A stretch of DNA of 64,000 nt from Erythrobacter sp. HKB08 (GTDB lineage Bacteria; Pseudomonadota; Alphaproteobacteria; Sphingomonadales; Sphingomonadaceae): positions 310,001 through 374,000 of the forward strand of contig NZ_CP035310.1 of the NCBI RefSeq assembly GCF_004114695.1, read 5' to 3'. The notes under the pieces are model-generated. The model did no database searches and had not been told where the DNA came from. It worked only from the letters and a program-made list of their open reading frames with translations. Below, one piece after another: positions 1-13,276 of the stretch. A program made the translations under genes and the position numbers. The first letter of the stretch is position 1. The number at the start of each line of letters is the position of its first letter.

Positions 1-1
1 T

Positions 2-925
2 GCACCGATGAGCGGCCACTATGCGACGCTCCTTCGCGGCACGGTCGAACGGATGGTCGAAAGCTGCGAGGTCTACATCACCGACTGGGCCGACGCGAAA
101 ACGGTCCCGCTGCACGAGGGCCATTTCGACCTCGACGACTACATCGACTACCTCGTCGAATTCCTCGAGTTCATCGGCGAGGGCGCGCATATGATGGCGG
201 TGTGCCAGCCGAGCGTCCCGGCGCTTGCCGCGACCGCGATCATGAACCGCGACGACCATCCGGCGAAACCCGTCACCCTCACCATGATGGGCGGCCCGAT
301 CGACACGCGCGAAAGCCCGACGACGGTCAACGACCTCGCGATGGAGCGCCCGATCGAGTGGTTCCGCCATTCGGTCATCGCCACCGTGCCGATGCAGCAT
401 CGCGGCGCGGGCCGCCAGGTCTACCCGGGCTTCCTGCAGCTCGCCGGCTTCATGAGCATGAACCTCGGCAGCCACATGATGAGCCATTACGAGATGTTCA
501 AACACCTCACCATCGGTGACGAGGACAGCGCGCAGGCGACCAAGGATTTCTACGACGAATACCGCAGCGTGTGCGACATGACGGCGGAGTTCTACCTGCA
601 GACGGTGCAGGAAGTGTTCCAGGAGCACTCGATCCCCAATGGCACTTTCAGCCACCGGGGCCGCCGCGTGAACTTGGGCGACATTACCTCCACCGCCATC
701 CTCGCGGTCGAGGGCGAGCGCGACGATATTTCCGGCGTCGGCCAGACCAGGGCTGCGCTCAAGCTGACCCCCAAGCTGTCCGACACGAAGAAGGCCTATT
801 ACCTCGCCGAGGGCGCAGGCCACTACGGCATTTTCAACGGCAGCAAGTGGCGCGAGAAGGTCGCTCCGACGGTCGAGGAATTTATCGCCAGGCACGGCAA
901 GGCGAAGCTGCGCGCGGTCGCCTGA
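2..925 (+). CDS. phaZ: Intracellular poly(3-hydroxybutyrate) depolymerase, C-terminal part
   Basis: The frame is open to the window edge, so the N-terminus lies outside; 307 residues are visible. The protein resembles cytoplasmic PhaZ depolymerases, which hydrolyse or thiolyse storage PHB granules. It shows the Cys nucleophile in MMAVCQPSVP, a candidate catalytic Asp in GERDDISG and the His in EGAGHYGIFNG, matching the Cys-Asp-His triad known for this family. There is no secretion signal in the visible part. A thiolase lies close by and an acetoacetyl-CoA reductase lies at 48.3 kb, which fits a PHB-storing cell. The stop is seven bases from the stop of the convergent DUF4126 gene. Confidence 0.9.
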   Translation, partial: APMSGHYATLLRGTVERMVESCEVYITDWADAKTVPLHEGHFDLDDYIDYLVEFLEFIGEGAHMMAVCQPSVPALAATAIMNRDDHPAKPVTLTMMGGPIDTRESPTTVNDLAMERPIEWFRHSVIATVPMQHRGAGRQVYPGFLQLAGFMSMNLGSHMMSHYEMFKHLTIGDEDSAQATKDFYDEYRSVCDMTAEFYLQTVQEVFQEHSIPNGTFSHRGRRVNLGDITSTAILAVEGERDDISGVGQTRAALKLTPKLSDTKKAYYLAEGAGHYGIFNGSKWREKVAPTVEEFIARHGKAKLRAVA

Positions 926-932
926 CCGCTCG

Positions 933-1532
933 CTAGACGTTGCCTTCCCTGCCGCCGCCCAGCACGCGGCGGATGATCCTTCGCGCGAGCAATAGCAGCC
1001 AGATGGTCAGCGCCAGCAGAACGAGCGCGATTGCGCCTGCCGCATAGGGATATTCGTAGGCGAGATAGAGCAGGCCGATGGTCGCGACGTCCTCGACCGA
1101 GGAGACCGCGAAATTGCTCACCGGCTCAGGGCTCGTGTTGACCACACCGCGTGCGCTCGCCTTGCCTGCATGCGAGGCGAAAGCCGCGCCCCCGCCGAGC
1201 AGGAAAGCGATCACCTGCGTCGTCGGATCGCCCGGATCGACGATGGCGAGCGCCAGCAGCGCGCCGCCGACCGGCCGCACGAATGTGTGTACCGCGTCCC
1301 AGATCGAATCGAGCCACATGACCTTGTCGGCGAAGAATTCCGCCAGCGCGCCGACTGCGGCGATGCCCATTACCCACGGGTTCTCGAGTACCGCGAGGCT
1401 CGTCAGGTGCTCCGGCACGGGCAGTGCCTCCAGCCGCATGGCGAGGCCCGTCGCGAAGATGCACAGGTAAAGTCGCCAGCCCGCCAGCAGGCTCACGCTT
1501 CCCGCGATCCCGATAATCTCCATGATGCCCAT
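933..1532 (-). CDS. DUF4126 family integral membrane protein
   Basis: The 199-residue protein has four or five hydrophobic segments and the glycine-rich pattern of the DUF4126 family (SLLAGWRLYLCIFATGL near the start, FLLGGGAAFASHAGKASAR in the middle). Its function is unknown. An upstream GTG-type extension is possible, but the ATG at 1532 is preferred because GAGG lies about eight bases before it and the encoded start MGIMEIIGIAG runs directly into the first membrane helix. It converges with phaZ and has no obvious operon partner. Confidence 0.75.
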   Translation of the reverse strand: MGIMEIIGIAGSVSLLAGWRLYLCIFATGLAMRLEALPVPEHLTSLAVLENPWVMGIAAVGALAEFFADKVMWLDSIWDAVHTFVRPVGGALLALAIVDPGDPTTQVIAFLLGGGAAFASHAGKASARGVVNTSPEPVSNFAVSSVEDVATIGLLYLAYEYPYAAGAIALVLLALTIWLLLLARRIIRRVLGGGREGNV

Positions 1533-1568
1533 ATTCGTCGCCTCATGCGCCGGCGGATGCATTCGCAT

Positions 1569-1660
1569 CCTTGGCTATCCTCGCTCATGCGACCTCGCGG
1601 TCGCGTCGCTGCGGACGGCCGTTCGGCCTTGCGGTCCTCGGGTTCCGAGGCCCGGAAACA
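1569..1660. repeat. Palindrome-rich intergenic segment
   Basis: No gene is supported here. The stretch holds several short inverted repeats in a row: GCGACC-TCGC-GGTCGC, GGCCG-TTC-GGCC and CTCGG-GTTC-CGAG. It looks like an intergenic palindromic element of the REP type, but no second copy was recognised in this window, so this is only a structural description. Confidence 0.35.
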
Positions 1661-1664
1661 GAAA

Positions 1665-1697
1665 CTCCCGCCGTGTCCCTTAAAGGACGGGCGGGAG
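1665..1697 (-). terminator. Intrinsic terminator after the thiolase gene
   Basis: Read on the minus strand, CTCCCGCCCGTCC and GGGACACGGCGGGAG form a long GC-rich stem around a short TTTAA loop, followed by TTTCTGTTT. It lies about 50 bases downstream of the thiolase stop and is well placed to end that transcript. Confidence 0.7.
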
Positions 1698-1747
1698 AAT
1701 GCTGTGCAATGCCCCGAAAGGCAAATTTCCGGTTGCGGGTCCTGCGC

Positions 1748-2926
1748 TTAGAGGACTTCGAACATGCCCGCAGCGCCCATGCCGCCGCCGACGCACATGG
1801 TGACGACGACATACTTCGCGCCGCGACGCTTGCCTTCGATCAGTGCGTGGCCGACGCAGCGTGCACCGGTCATGCCGTAAGGGTGGCCGATCGAGATCGA
1901 GCCGCCGTTGACGTTGAGGTTCTCGTCGGGAATGCCGAGCTTGTCGCGGCAGTAGAGCACCTGCACCGCGAAGGCTTCGTTCAGCTCCCACAGGCCGACA
2001 TCGTCCATCTTCACGCCGGTGCGCTCGAGCAGCGCCGGAATCGCGAAGACCGGGCCGATGCCCATTTCGTCGGGCTCGGTACCGGCGACCGCCATGCCGA
2101 CATAGCGGCCGAGCGGCTGCAGGCCGCGCTGTTCGGCGAGCTTGGCTTCCATGATGATGCTGGCCGAGGAGCCATCCGACAGCTGCGAGGCGTTACCCGC
2201 GGTGATCGTCGTGCCCGGACCCATGACCGGCTGGAGCGACTGCAGGCCTTCGAGCGTGGTCGAGGGGCGGTTGCCTTCGTCCTTGGCGATGGTGACTTCC
2301 TGGTCGGAATTCTCGCCGGTTTCCTTGTTCTGCACCTTCATGGTGGTGGTGACGGGGACGATCTCGTCGTCGAACTTGCCCGCTTCCTGGGCGGCAGCGG
2401 TGCGCTGCTGCGACTTGAGGGCGTATTCGTCCTGCGCCTCGCGGCTGATGCCGTAGCGCTGGGCGACCGTCTCGGCAGTCTGCAGCATCGGCATGTAGAT
2501 CGCGCCGTGCATCGCGATCAGCTCGGGATCGGGCATCACGCGCATTTCCTTGGTCTGCACGAGGCTGATCGATTCCTGGCCGCCGGCAGCGACGATATCC
2601 ATGTTGTCGACGATCACCTGCTTGGCGGCGGTCGCGATGGTCATCAGGCCCGAGGAGCACTGGCGGTCGATGGTCATGCCCGACACGCCGATCGGGCAGC
2701 CTGCGCGCAGCGCGACCTGGCGGGCGAGGTTGCCGGCCTGCGTGCCCTGCTGGAGCGCAGCGCCCCACACGACGTCCTGCAGCTCGCCAGCTTCGATGCC
2801 GGCGCGCTCGATCGCGGGCTTGAGCGAATAGGAACCGAGCGTCGGGCCCTTGGTGTCGTTGAACCCGCCCTTGTAGGCGCGTCCGATGGCTGTACGGGCG
2901 GTGGAAACGATGACTGCGTCGCGCAT
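1748..2926 (-). CDS. Acetyl-CoA C-acyltransferase (thiolase)
   Basis: A full-length 392-residue thiolase. The acyl-accepting Cys90 lies in DRQCSSG, His348 in [10 protein letters not shown] and Cys378 in [10 protein letters not shown], the three canonical active-site elements. The reaction is thiolytic cleavage of 3-ketoacyl-CoA or the reverse condensation. The AAAAGGAG sequence before the ATG is a strong ribosome site. A MaoC hydratase lies 70 bases upstream on the same strand, so the pair may be co-transcribed. Sequence alone does not separate a degradative FadA-type role from a PhaA-type biosynthetic role. Confidence 0.92.
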   Translation of the reverse strand: MRDAVIVSTARTAIGRAYKGGFNDTKGPTLGSYSLKPAIERAGIEAGELQDVVWGAALQQGTQAGNLARQVALRAGCPIGVSGMTIDRQCSSGLMTIATAAKQVIVDNMDIVAAGGQESISLVQTKEMRVMPDPELIAMHGAIYMPMLQTAETVAQRYGISREAQDEYALKSQQRTAAAQEAGKFDDEIVPVTTTMKVQNKETGENSDQEVTIAKDEGNRPSTTLEGLQSLQPVMGPGTTITAGNASQLSDGSSASIIMEAKLAEQRGLQPLGRYVGMAVAGTEPDEMGIGPVFAIPALLERTGVKMDDVGLWELNEAFAVQVLYCRDKLGIPDENLNVNGGSISIGHPYGMTGARCVGHALIEGKRRGAKYVVVTMCVGGGMGAAGMFEVL

Positions 2927-2996
2927 GGCGAGCTCCTTTTCAGATGTTAGAACTTGTCCGATCGCCCGGGGAGGAGGGGGATCTGTCGGGTCGTGA

Positions 2997-3446
2997 TCAG
3001 ACGAAAACCTGCATGATCCATTCGGTGATCAGGGCGGGCTTGTCCTCGCCTTCGATCTCGATGGTGATCTCGTTGGTCTGCTGCCACTGGCCCGGACGCT
3101 TCTCGATCATTTCGAGCAGCTTCCAGTGAGCGCGGATGCGCTTGCCCGAGCGGACCGGCGAGATGAAGCGGGTTTTGTTGCCGCCGTAGTTGACGCCCAT
3201 TTTCACGCCGTCGACCCTGGGCAGGTCGGAATTGGCGCTGAGGTAGGGGATCATCGAGAGCGTGAGGAAGCCGTGCGCGATGGTGCCGCCGAACGGCGTC
3301 ATCTTGGCCTTTTCCTCGTCGATATGGATGAACTGGTGGTCGCCGGTCGCTTCGGCGAACTGGTTGATGCGCTCCTGGCTCATCTCGACCCATTCGCTGG
3401 TGCCGATGTGCTGGCCGGTCTTTTCTGCGATTTCCTGCGGGTTCAT
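2997..3446 (-). CDS. MaoC family (R)-specific enoyl-CoA hydratase-like protein
   Basis: A 149-residue single hotdog-fold protein. The MaoC hydratase motif is clear: [14 protein letters not shown] with the catalytic Asp36 and His41, followed by [13 protein letters not shown]. Family members hydrate trans-2-enoyl-CoA, either in fatty acid breakdown or to supply (R)-3-hydroxyacyl-CoA for polyester synthesis. AAAGGAGAGG precedes the ATG. It lies upstream of a thiolase on the same strand, which supports an acyl-CoA role. The exact substrate cannot be read from the sequence. Confidence 0.88.
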   Translation of the reverse strand: MNPQEIAEKTGQHIGTSEWVEMSQERINQFAEATGDHQFIHIDEEKAKMTPFGGTIAHGFLTLSMIPYLSANSDLPRVDGVKMGVNYGGNKTRFISPVRSGKRIRAHWKLLEMIEKRPGQWQQTNEITIEIEGEDKPALITEWIMQVFV

Positions 3447-3533
3447 TGCGCCTCTCCTTTGTCCGCCGAGTCTCTAAAGCTGGCGGCTTCATGGCGCATT
3501 AGGCGGCGCGGTGCAACGCGCTTTCCGTAAACG

Positions 3534-4928
3534 TCAACCTGCCGCTACGGCATCGCGAGGCCCCGGCGCATCGGTCGACGGAGGCTTGCGGCGCGAGGTG
3601 GAGAAGTCGTGCTCCTCGATCCGCTTGCAATAGCTCCACAGAGCGCATTGCAGGCCGACGATCATCAGCACGAAGGGCTGGTAGGCGATGCCCTGGAAGA
3701 GCGAGCCAACGAGGTAGATGGCCTGCGCATATTGCAGCGAGGTCGCAAGCGGCGCGATCCATTCGCGGCCCTGCGCCTCGCCGTTCCCCTGCCGCTTGCG
3801 CCAGCGGCGACGCAGGCGCTCCATGTGCCACAGGCCGAGCGCGTGGAGCCACAGCCACAGGAACAGCCCCGGCCAGCCCTGCTCGCCGAGCATCTCGAAA
3901 ATCGCCGAGTGATAGGCGCGGCCCGAATCCGTCACTTCCTGGAATTCGACCGAGGTGGTGTTCCCCTGTTTCTCGCGCACCGGCATGTCGTAGGTGAATT
4001 CGTTGCCGCGGAAGGCATCGAAGCCGCCGCCGGTGGGCTTCTCCATCGCGTAGTCGATGGTCCATTCCCACACCGCGATGCGGGTCGAGGCGCTCTCGTC
4101 GCCGTCGACACTGCCGAGGGTCGACATGCGCTCGTAATAGCTCGCCGGGAGGAAGGGCAGCGCGACCAGGCCCAGCGTCGCGCCCGCGACGAGGAAGGTC
4201 ACGCGGCGCTTAACGTCCCTCAGCGCGAGGACCAGCAGTACCGCGATGCATACGAGGCCGGTGCGCGCCTCGGTCCCGACCGGCATCAGCAGGCAGGCGA
4301 AGATCAGCCCGGCGGAGAAGGCCTTCATCCGCCAGTCGGGGGTGAAGACCGTGCCGTATTTGTTGAACCACAACACGATCGGGATGATGCAGATCGCGAC
4401 CGTCGCCAGCGTCGAACTTTCATAGAGGCCGCTGTTGTCGTTCACGAAGAACAGTTGGTTCTCGTAGCCGCCCCCGCCGAGCGTCACCTTGATCCCTGCG
4501 CTGATAATGATCGCGGAGACCGACAGCAGCATGACGAGCAGCGCCGCTTCCATCCTGAGGCGGGTCGTCAGCGTGAGCGGCAGGAAGATCGCGAAGACCA
4601 GCGCCTTCCACACCCAGGCCCATTTCTCCGCCGCGGCTTCGGGGAAATCGGCATTGCCGGTCGTCCAGAGGCAATAGACCAGCAGCGCCAGCATGATGCC
4701 CTGTCGCAGGGTAAAGCGGCTGCCGTGCTTGGGATCGGTCAGCAGCCAGCCGGCAAAGGCCGCGACGAAAGTGATCAGCGAGGCCTTGAGGATCGGCATG
4801 AGCGTCCAGCCCATTTTCCCCGGCGCGAGCACGTCGACATAGAGATAGGCCAGCACCCACAGGTAGGGCCGCCGGAAACCGAAGGCGAGGAAGACGATCA
4901 GGAAGAGGAACAGCGCGGCGTCAAGCAT
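3534..4928 (-). CDS. O-glycosylation ligase of the exosortase A-associated type (Wzy/WaaL-like)
   Basis: A 464-residue polytopic membrane protein with about ten hydrophobic helices and a long periplasmic loop (roughly residues 265-340) carrying DESASTRIAVWEW and RAYHSAIFEMLGEQGWPG, typical of O-antigen ligase/polymerase proteins. The N-terminal pattern (FLFLIVFLAFGFRRPYLWVLAYLYVD) matches what I know of the probable O-glycosylation ligases found with exosortase A. The divergent neighbour is a glycosyltransferase of the same system, which strengthens the call. Its start overlaps the end of a small membrane protein gene by eight bases. No exosortase is visible in this window. Confidence 0.82.
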   Translation of the reverse strand: MLDAALFLFLIVFLAFGFRRPYLWVLAYLYVDVLAPGKMGWTLMPILKASLITFVAAFAGWLLTDPKHGSRFTLRQGIMLALLVYCLWTTGNADFPEAAAEKWAWVWKALVFAIFLPLTLTTRLRMEAALLVMLLSVSAIIISAGIKVTLGGGGYENQLFFVNDNSGLYESSTLATVAICIIPIVLWFNKYGTVFTPDWRMKAFSAGLIFACLLMPVGTEARTGLVCIAVLLVLALRDVKRRVTFLVAGATLGLVALPFLPASYYERMSTLGSVDGDESASTRIAVWEWTIDYAMEKPTGGGFDAFRGNEFTYDMPVREKQGNTTSVEFQEVTDSGRAYHSAIFEMLGEQGWPGLFLWLWLHALGLWHMERLRRRWRKRQGNGEAQGREWIAPLATSLQYAQAIYLVGSLFQGIAYQPFVLMIVGLQCALWSYCKRIEEHDFSTSRRKPPSTDAPGPRDAVAAG

Positions 4929-5118
4929 CCTCGCCGCCTTCCCCTGCCTTCGATCGGCGCACCGGCCTGTGCCGGTCGTCGAGATCGGGGTCCTCGTCGA
5001 GCTCAGCGCGACCGACGAGCCTCACCAGCGCGATCAGGATCAGCGCATGGGTCATGGCAAGGGCGAAATAGTCGATCACGGCGGTTCGGTAGGCCTCTTC
5101 ACGCGCGGCGGCGCGCAT
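4921..5118 (-). CDS. Small single-pass membrane protein
   Basis: A 65-residue protein, function unknown. It has a charged N-terminus, one hydrophobic helix (YFALAMTHALILIALVRLV, residues 17-35) and a highly charged tail. Its stop overlaps the start of the O-glycosylation ligase by eight bases, so the two are probably translationally coupled. The short length makes the call less certain, but overlap, frame and the clear membrane helix favour a real gene. Confidence 0.55.
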   Translation of the reverse strand: MRAAAREEAYRTAVIDYFALAMTHALILIALVRLVGRAELDEDPDLDDRHRPVRRSKAGEGGEDA

Positions 5119-5189
5119 TCTTCAATCCGTGCGAGTTAGCACCGAGCGGTTGACGCGGCGTTAAGCCTATTCTGGCACAGCTGCGCGCC

Positions 5190-6419
5190 ATGACCCGCGT
5201 ATTGCATGTCCTCGACCATTCGCTGCCGCTCCACAGCGGCTACACTTTCCGCACGCGCGCCATCCTGAAAGCGCAGCAGGCGGCGGGGATGGAAGTGCGC
5301 GGCATCACCGGCCTGCGCCACGGCGCCGAGGGGCCGGACATCGAGACGGTCGACGGCCTCACTTTCCATCGCACGCACGGCGAAGCCAGCGGACCGCCGG
5401 GCCTGCGCGAATGGCGCGAGGTGTCAGCGCTGTCGAAAGCGATCCTCGACCTGGCTGCCGAGTGGCGGCCCGACATCATCCATGCGCACTCGCCCGCCCT
5501 TTGCGGCGAAGGGGCGCTGGCGGCCGCCCGCAAGCTCGGCATCCCGCTGGTCTACGAGATCCGCGCCTTCTGGGAGGACGCCGCTGTCGGCAACGGCACG
5601 GGGCGCGAAGGTTCGGTCAAATACCGCATGACCCGCGCGATGGAGAACCATGTCGTCGGCCAGGCCGATGCGGTCTTCACCATCTGCCACGGCCTACGCG
5701 ACGATCTGATCGCGCGCGGCTTCGAAGGGGCCAAGATCGGCATTTCGCCCAATGGCGTCGACCTCGACCTGTTCGGCGATCCGCCGCCGCGCGACGAGGA
5801 ACTCGCCGCCGAGCTCGGGTTCGGGCACGAGCCGGTGATCGGCTTCATCGGCAGCTTCTACGATTACGAAGGGCTCGACGACCTGATCGCCGCCATGCCG
5901 ATCCTGCGCGAGACGCAGCCCGGTGCGCGCCTGCTGCTCGTCGGCGGCGGGCCGTGCGACGAGGCCTTGCGCGCGCAGGCAGCAGCCTCGCCAGCGAGCG
6001 ATGCGATCACCTTCACCGGCCGCGTGCCGCATGGCGAGGTCGAGCGGTTCTATTCGCTGATCGACATTCTTGCCTATCCGCGCAAGCGCAGCCGCCTGAC
6101 CGAGCTGGTCACGCCGCTGAAGCCGCTCGAGGCGATGGCGCAGCGCCGCCTGGTCGCCGCATCCGATGTCGGCGGGCACCGCGAACTGATCGAGGACGGG
6201 GTCAGCGGAACGCTCTTCCCGGCAGACGATCCGGCGGGCTGCGCCGACACACTGTCGACCCTGATCGACAACCGCGCGCGCTGGGATGTCATGCGCAATG
6301 CCGGTTCACGCCATGTCGCCGAGTGCCACGACTGGGCGCATAATATTCATCGTTATCAATCCGTTTACCAACAATTGTTAGAGCACCGGACAGATGAGGT
6401 CGCGCAAGTCGCCGCGTAA
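5190..6419 (+). CDS. Exosortase A system-type family 4 glycosyltransferase
   Basis: A 409-residue GT-B glycosyltransferase. The start MTRVLHVLDHSLPLHSGYTF is a hallmark of the Daro_2409-type glycosyltransferases that occur with exosortase A/PEP-CTERM systems. The donor-site region is present: GFIGSFYDYEGLDDL, LLLVGGGP and YPRKRSRLTELVTPLKPLEAMA. It is expected to add a sugar to a lipid-linked glycan in the cytoplasm. It is divergent, over about 70 bases, from the ligase operon, so the two may share a control region. A TTGACG stretch at 5150 could be a -35 element but has no convincing -10 partner. Confidence 0.88.
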   Translation: MTRVLHVLDHSLPLHSGYTFRTRAILKAQQAAGMEVRGITGLRHGAEGPDIETVDGLTFHRTHGEASGPPGLREWREVSALSKAILDLAAEWRPDIIHAHSPALCGEGALAAARKLGIPLVYEIRAFWEDAAVGNGTGREGSVKYRMTRAMENHVVGQADAVFTICHGLRDDLIARGFEGAKIGISPNGVDLDLFGDPPPRDEELAAELGFGHEPVIGFIGSFYDYEGLDDLIAAMPILRETQPGARLLLVGGGPCDEALRAQAAASPASDAITFTGRVPHGEVERFYSLIDILAYPRKRSRLTELVTPLKPLEAMAQRRLVAASDVGGHRELIEDGVSGTLFPADDPAGCADTLSTLIDNRARWDVMRNAGSRHVAECHDWAHNIHRYQSVYQQLLEHRTDEVAQVAA

Positions 6420-6458
6420 GCGGTGGCTGAAGCAATTTGAGTGGGGACACAGACCACC

Positions 6459-8372
6459 GTGAGCAAAAGTAAGAAAGCGCCGATTGCAGCGCACCCGGCC
6501 TTCCCGGCCGTCGTCGCGCTGTGGTTCGCCACACTGCTCGGACTGGGCAGTCTCGTGGTGCCGATCGTCGTATTCGAGCAACTCGTCTCCGCGACCGGCC
6601 TTTCCTCGATCGTCGCCTCGCTCGCGCCGCCGCTCGGCATGACCGCGCGGCTCGGTATCGCCGCCATCGCTGCCCTGCTGGGCGGCGGGCTCGGCCTGTT
6701 CCTTGCACGCAAGGTGAGCGCGGGCGGACGCTGCAAAAATGCACCCGTCGTGGTGCGCAAACGCGAAGACCGTCTCGATCGCGAGCCTGCAAAGCGCCCG
6801 ATCAGCGCGCATGAGGAACTCGGCCCCGATTCGCTCGATTCGCCTTTAGGGAAGAAGGTGCAGGCGGAAGAAGTCGTCGCCGAAGAGCCGCTCGAAGCGG
6901 AATTCGAACACGTCGAAGAAGCGCCGGAGCCGGTCGCGGAAGAGCCTGCTAGCGAACCTGCGTTCGCGGGCAAGACCATCCCCGGTCGCCGCCGTGCGTT
7001 CAGCGTCAACGACGAAAGCAGCAAGAGCGAGTATCTCGAATTCGTGCCCCTGCCGGGCGGCGACGAGGCGCTCGACGAACCGCATCTCGCCGTGCGCAAC
7101 GACGATCTCATGCCGCTCGACCTCGATGAATTCGTCGATGAGGACGAGGCCGACCATGAAGACCTGAGCGCGCTGGCCAACCTGCGCCGCAGCCTGTCGA
7201 ACGAAACGCTCGCCACTTCGCTCGCCCGGAGCGACGAGGCGGACGTGGCTGAAGAGGACGAAGTGCCCAGCGACGATGTCGCCGCACCAGCCCCGCGCCC
7301 GTTCGATGCGCCCGCGGTTGAAGCGGAACGCGAGGAAGCGCCCGCCCCTGCTGCATTCGCGATTCCCGAAATTGCGGAACCCGCCGCCGAGGAACCGCTC
7401 GAACCGGTCGTTCCCGAGGACAGCGAGCCGGGCGACGTCGCCAGCCGCCCGCTCGGCGAGCTCGGCATGGTCGAGCTGGTGGAACGTTTCGCGCGTGCGC
7501 TCCAGAACACGCCCAGGCCTGAAGAGACCGAAGCCGTCGAAGAGGCGGAGCTCGTCGAAGACGTAGAACCTGCCGCTGCAGAGGCCGTCACCTTCGAACC
7601 GGCTCCGGTTGTCGAACAGCCGGTCGTCGTGGACGATATGCCTGTCGAAGAACCGGTCGAAGCTACCGCACAGGAAGAACCCGCGCAGGGAGAAATCGCC
7701 GTCGCGGAAGAGGAAGTGGCAGCGGCAGCACCCATGGTGTTCCGGCGCCAGGTTTCGGCCCCGGTCGCCCAGCCCGAAGAAGAGTCGGTCGAAACGGTCG
7801 AAGACGCCGCGCCGCCCTCTTTCGAGGCCGCGCCGCAAGTCCCGAAGATGCTGCAGTCCTTTGCAGGCATAGAAGACGACGAGGAAGACGAGGACGACGA
7901 CCATTTCCCGTCCTTCAAGCTGCCGAGCGCCGCCCCTGCTCCGAGCCCGGCCCAGCCGCGCGTGCGCCTCGACACCGCTCCGCCGCGTGCGTTCGACGAG
8001 GAAGACGACAGTTCGGAAGATGCCTACCCCTCGCTGCTCAGCATGCGCGGTCGCATCGGCGAGAGCCAGGGCTTCGTGCGGATCGAGGACGATGGCGTCG
8101 CCCCGGCCGACGAGGAACCCGTCGTGGTCTTCCCGGGACAGGAAAACACCGCGCGCCCGGCAAGCGACGGGCCGACCCGCGACCCTGCGATGGGCCAGAA
8201 ATTCGCTCCGCCGCAGCAGGATGCGCCCGCCCCGCGCCGCTTCGATGCTCCGGCCGAGCCGCAGCAGTTCGGTGCGCCGAAGGCAGCAGCAACCCCGGCC
8301 GATCGCAGCGAGACCGAACAGGCCCTGCGCGATGCGCTGATCAAGCTCCAGCGGATGTCCGGCGCGGCCTGA
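6459..8372 (+). CDS. Long acidic membrane-anchored protein of unknown function
   Basis: I do not recognise this protein. It starts with a short basic segment and two hydrophobic helices (about residues 17-45 and 55-88), so the long remainder probably faces the cytoplasm. Residues 125 to the end are dominated by Glu, Asp, Pro, Ala and Val and should be disordered. A few ordered-looking islands stand out: RPLGELGMVELVERFARALQ, YPSLLSMRGR and the C-terminal helix SETEQALRDALIKLQRM. The GTG at 6459 is chosen because GGGGA lies upstream; another GTG at 6441 is possible. The length from 6459 is 637 residues. It follows the glycosyltransferase by 40 bases. Confidence 0.75.
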   Translation: MSKSKKAPIAAHPAFPAVVALWFATLLGLGSLVVPIVVFEQLVSATGLSSIVASLAPPLGMTARLGIAAIAALLGGGLGLFLARKVSAGGRCKNAPVVVRKREDRLDREPAKRPISAHEELGPDSLDSPLGKKVQAEEVVAEEPLEAEFEHVEEAPEPVAEEPASEPAFAGKTIPGRRRAFSVNDESSKSEYLEFVPLPGGDEALDEPHLAVRNDDLMPLDLDEFVDEDEADHEDLSALANLRRSLSNETLATSLARSDEADVAEEDEVPSDDVAAPAPRPFDAPAVEAEREEAPAPAAFAIPEIAEPAAEEPLEPVVPEDSEPGDVASRPLGELGMVELVERFARALQNTPRPEETEAVEEAELVEDVEPAAAEAVTFEPAPVVEQPVVVDDMPVEEPVEATAQEEPAQGEIAVAEEEVAAAAPMVFRRQVSAPVAQPEEESVETVEDAAPPSFEAAPQVPKMLQSFAGIEDDEEDEDDDHFPSFKLPSAAPAPSPAQPRVRLDTAPPRAFDEEDDSSEDAYPSLLSMRGRIGESQGFVRIEDDGVAPADEEPVVVFPGQENTARPASDGPTRDPAMGQKFAPPQQDAPAPRRFDAPAEPQQFGAPKAAATPADRSETEQALRDALIKLQRMSGAA

Positions 8373-8396
8373 CCGCCCGGAAAGCCAAACTTCCCC

Positions 8397-8434
8397 AAGG
8401 GCCGGTTCGCCAAGCGCGCGCCGGCCCTTTCTTC
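8397..8434 (+). terminator. Intrinsic terminator after the acidic protein gene
   Basis: AAGGGCCGG and CCGGCCCTT form a nine-pair stem, followed by a T-rich TTTCTTC tract, 25 bases after the stop codon. It separates this gene from gltB. The rest of the gap to 8623 holds no gene that I can support. Confidence 0.7.
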
Positions 8435-8623
8435 ATGCGCCCTAACGCAGCCTAGGGGCGTGCATACGATTCCTTCTCGCTTCGCAGTTGCAAAAATTAT
8501 TTCCTGTCGGCATGAGAGCCTTTCACGACAGTTTTACTGCGCGTGGCAGACAGCTACGCCATCTTTCGTTTCCCGGACGCTCCTCGCGGACCGGACGGGC
8601 AAGCGACCGAACGGGAATTGCGA

Positions 8624-13264
<4,641 letters not shown>

Positions 13265-13276
13265 GGGTCAAGGATC

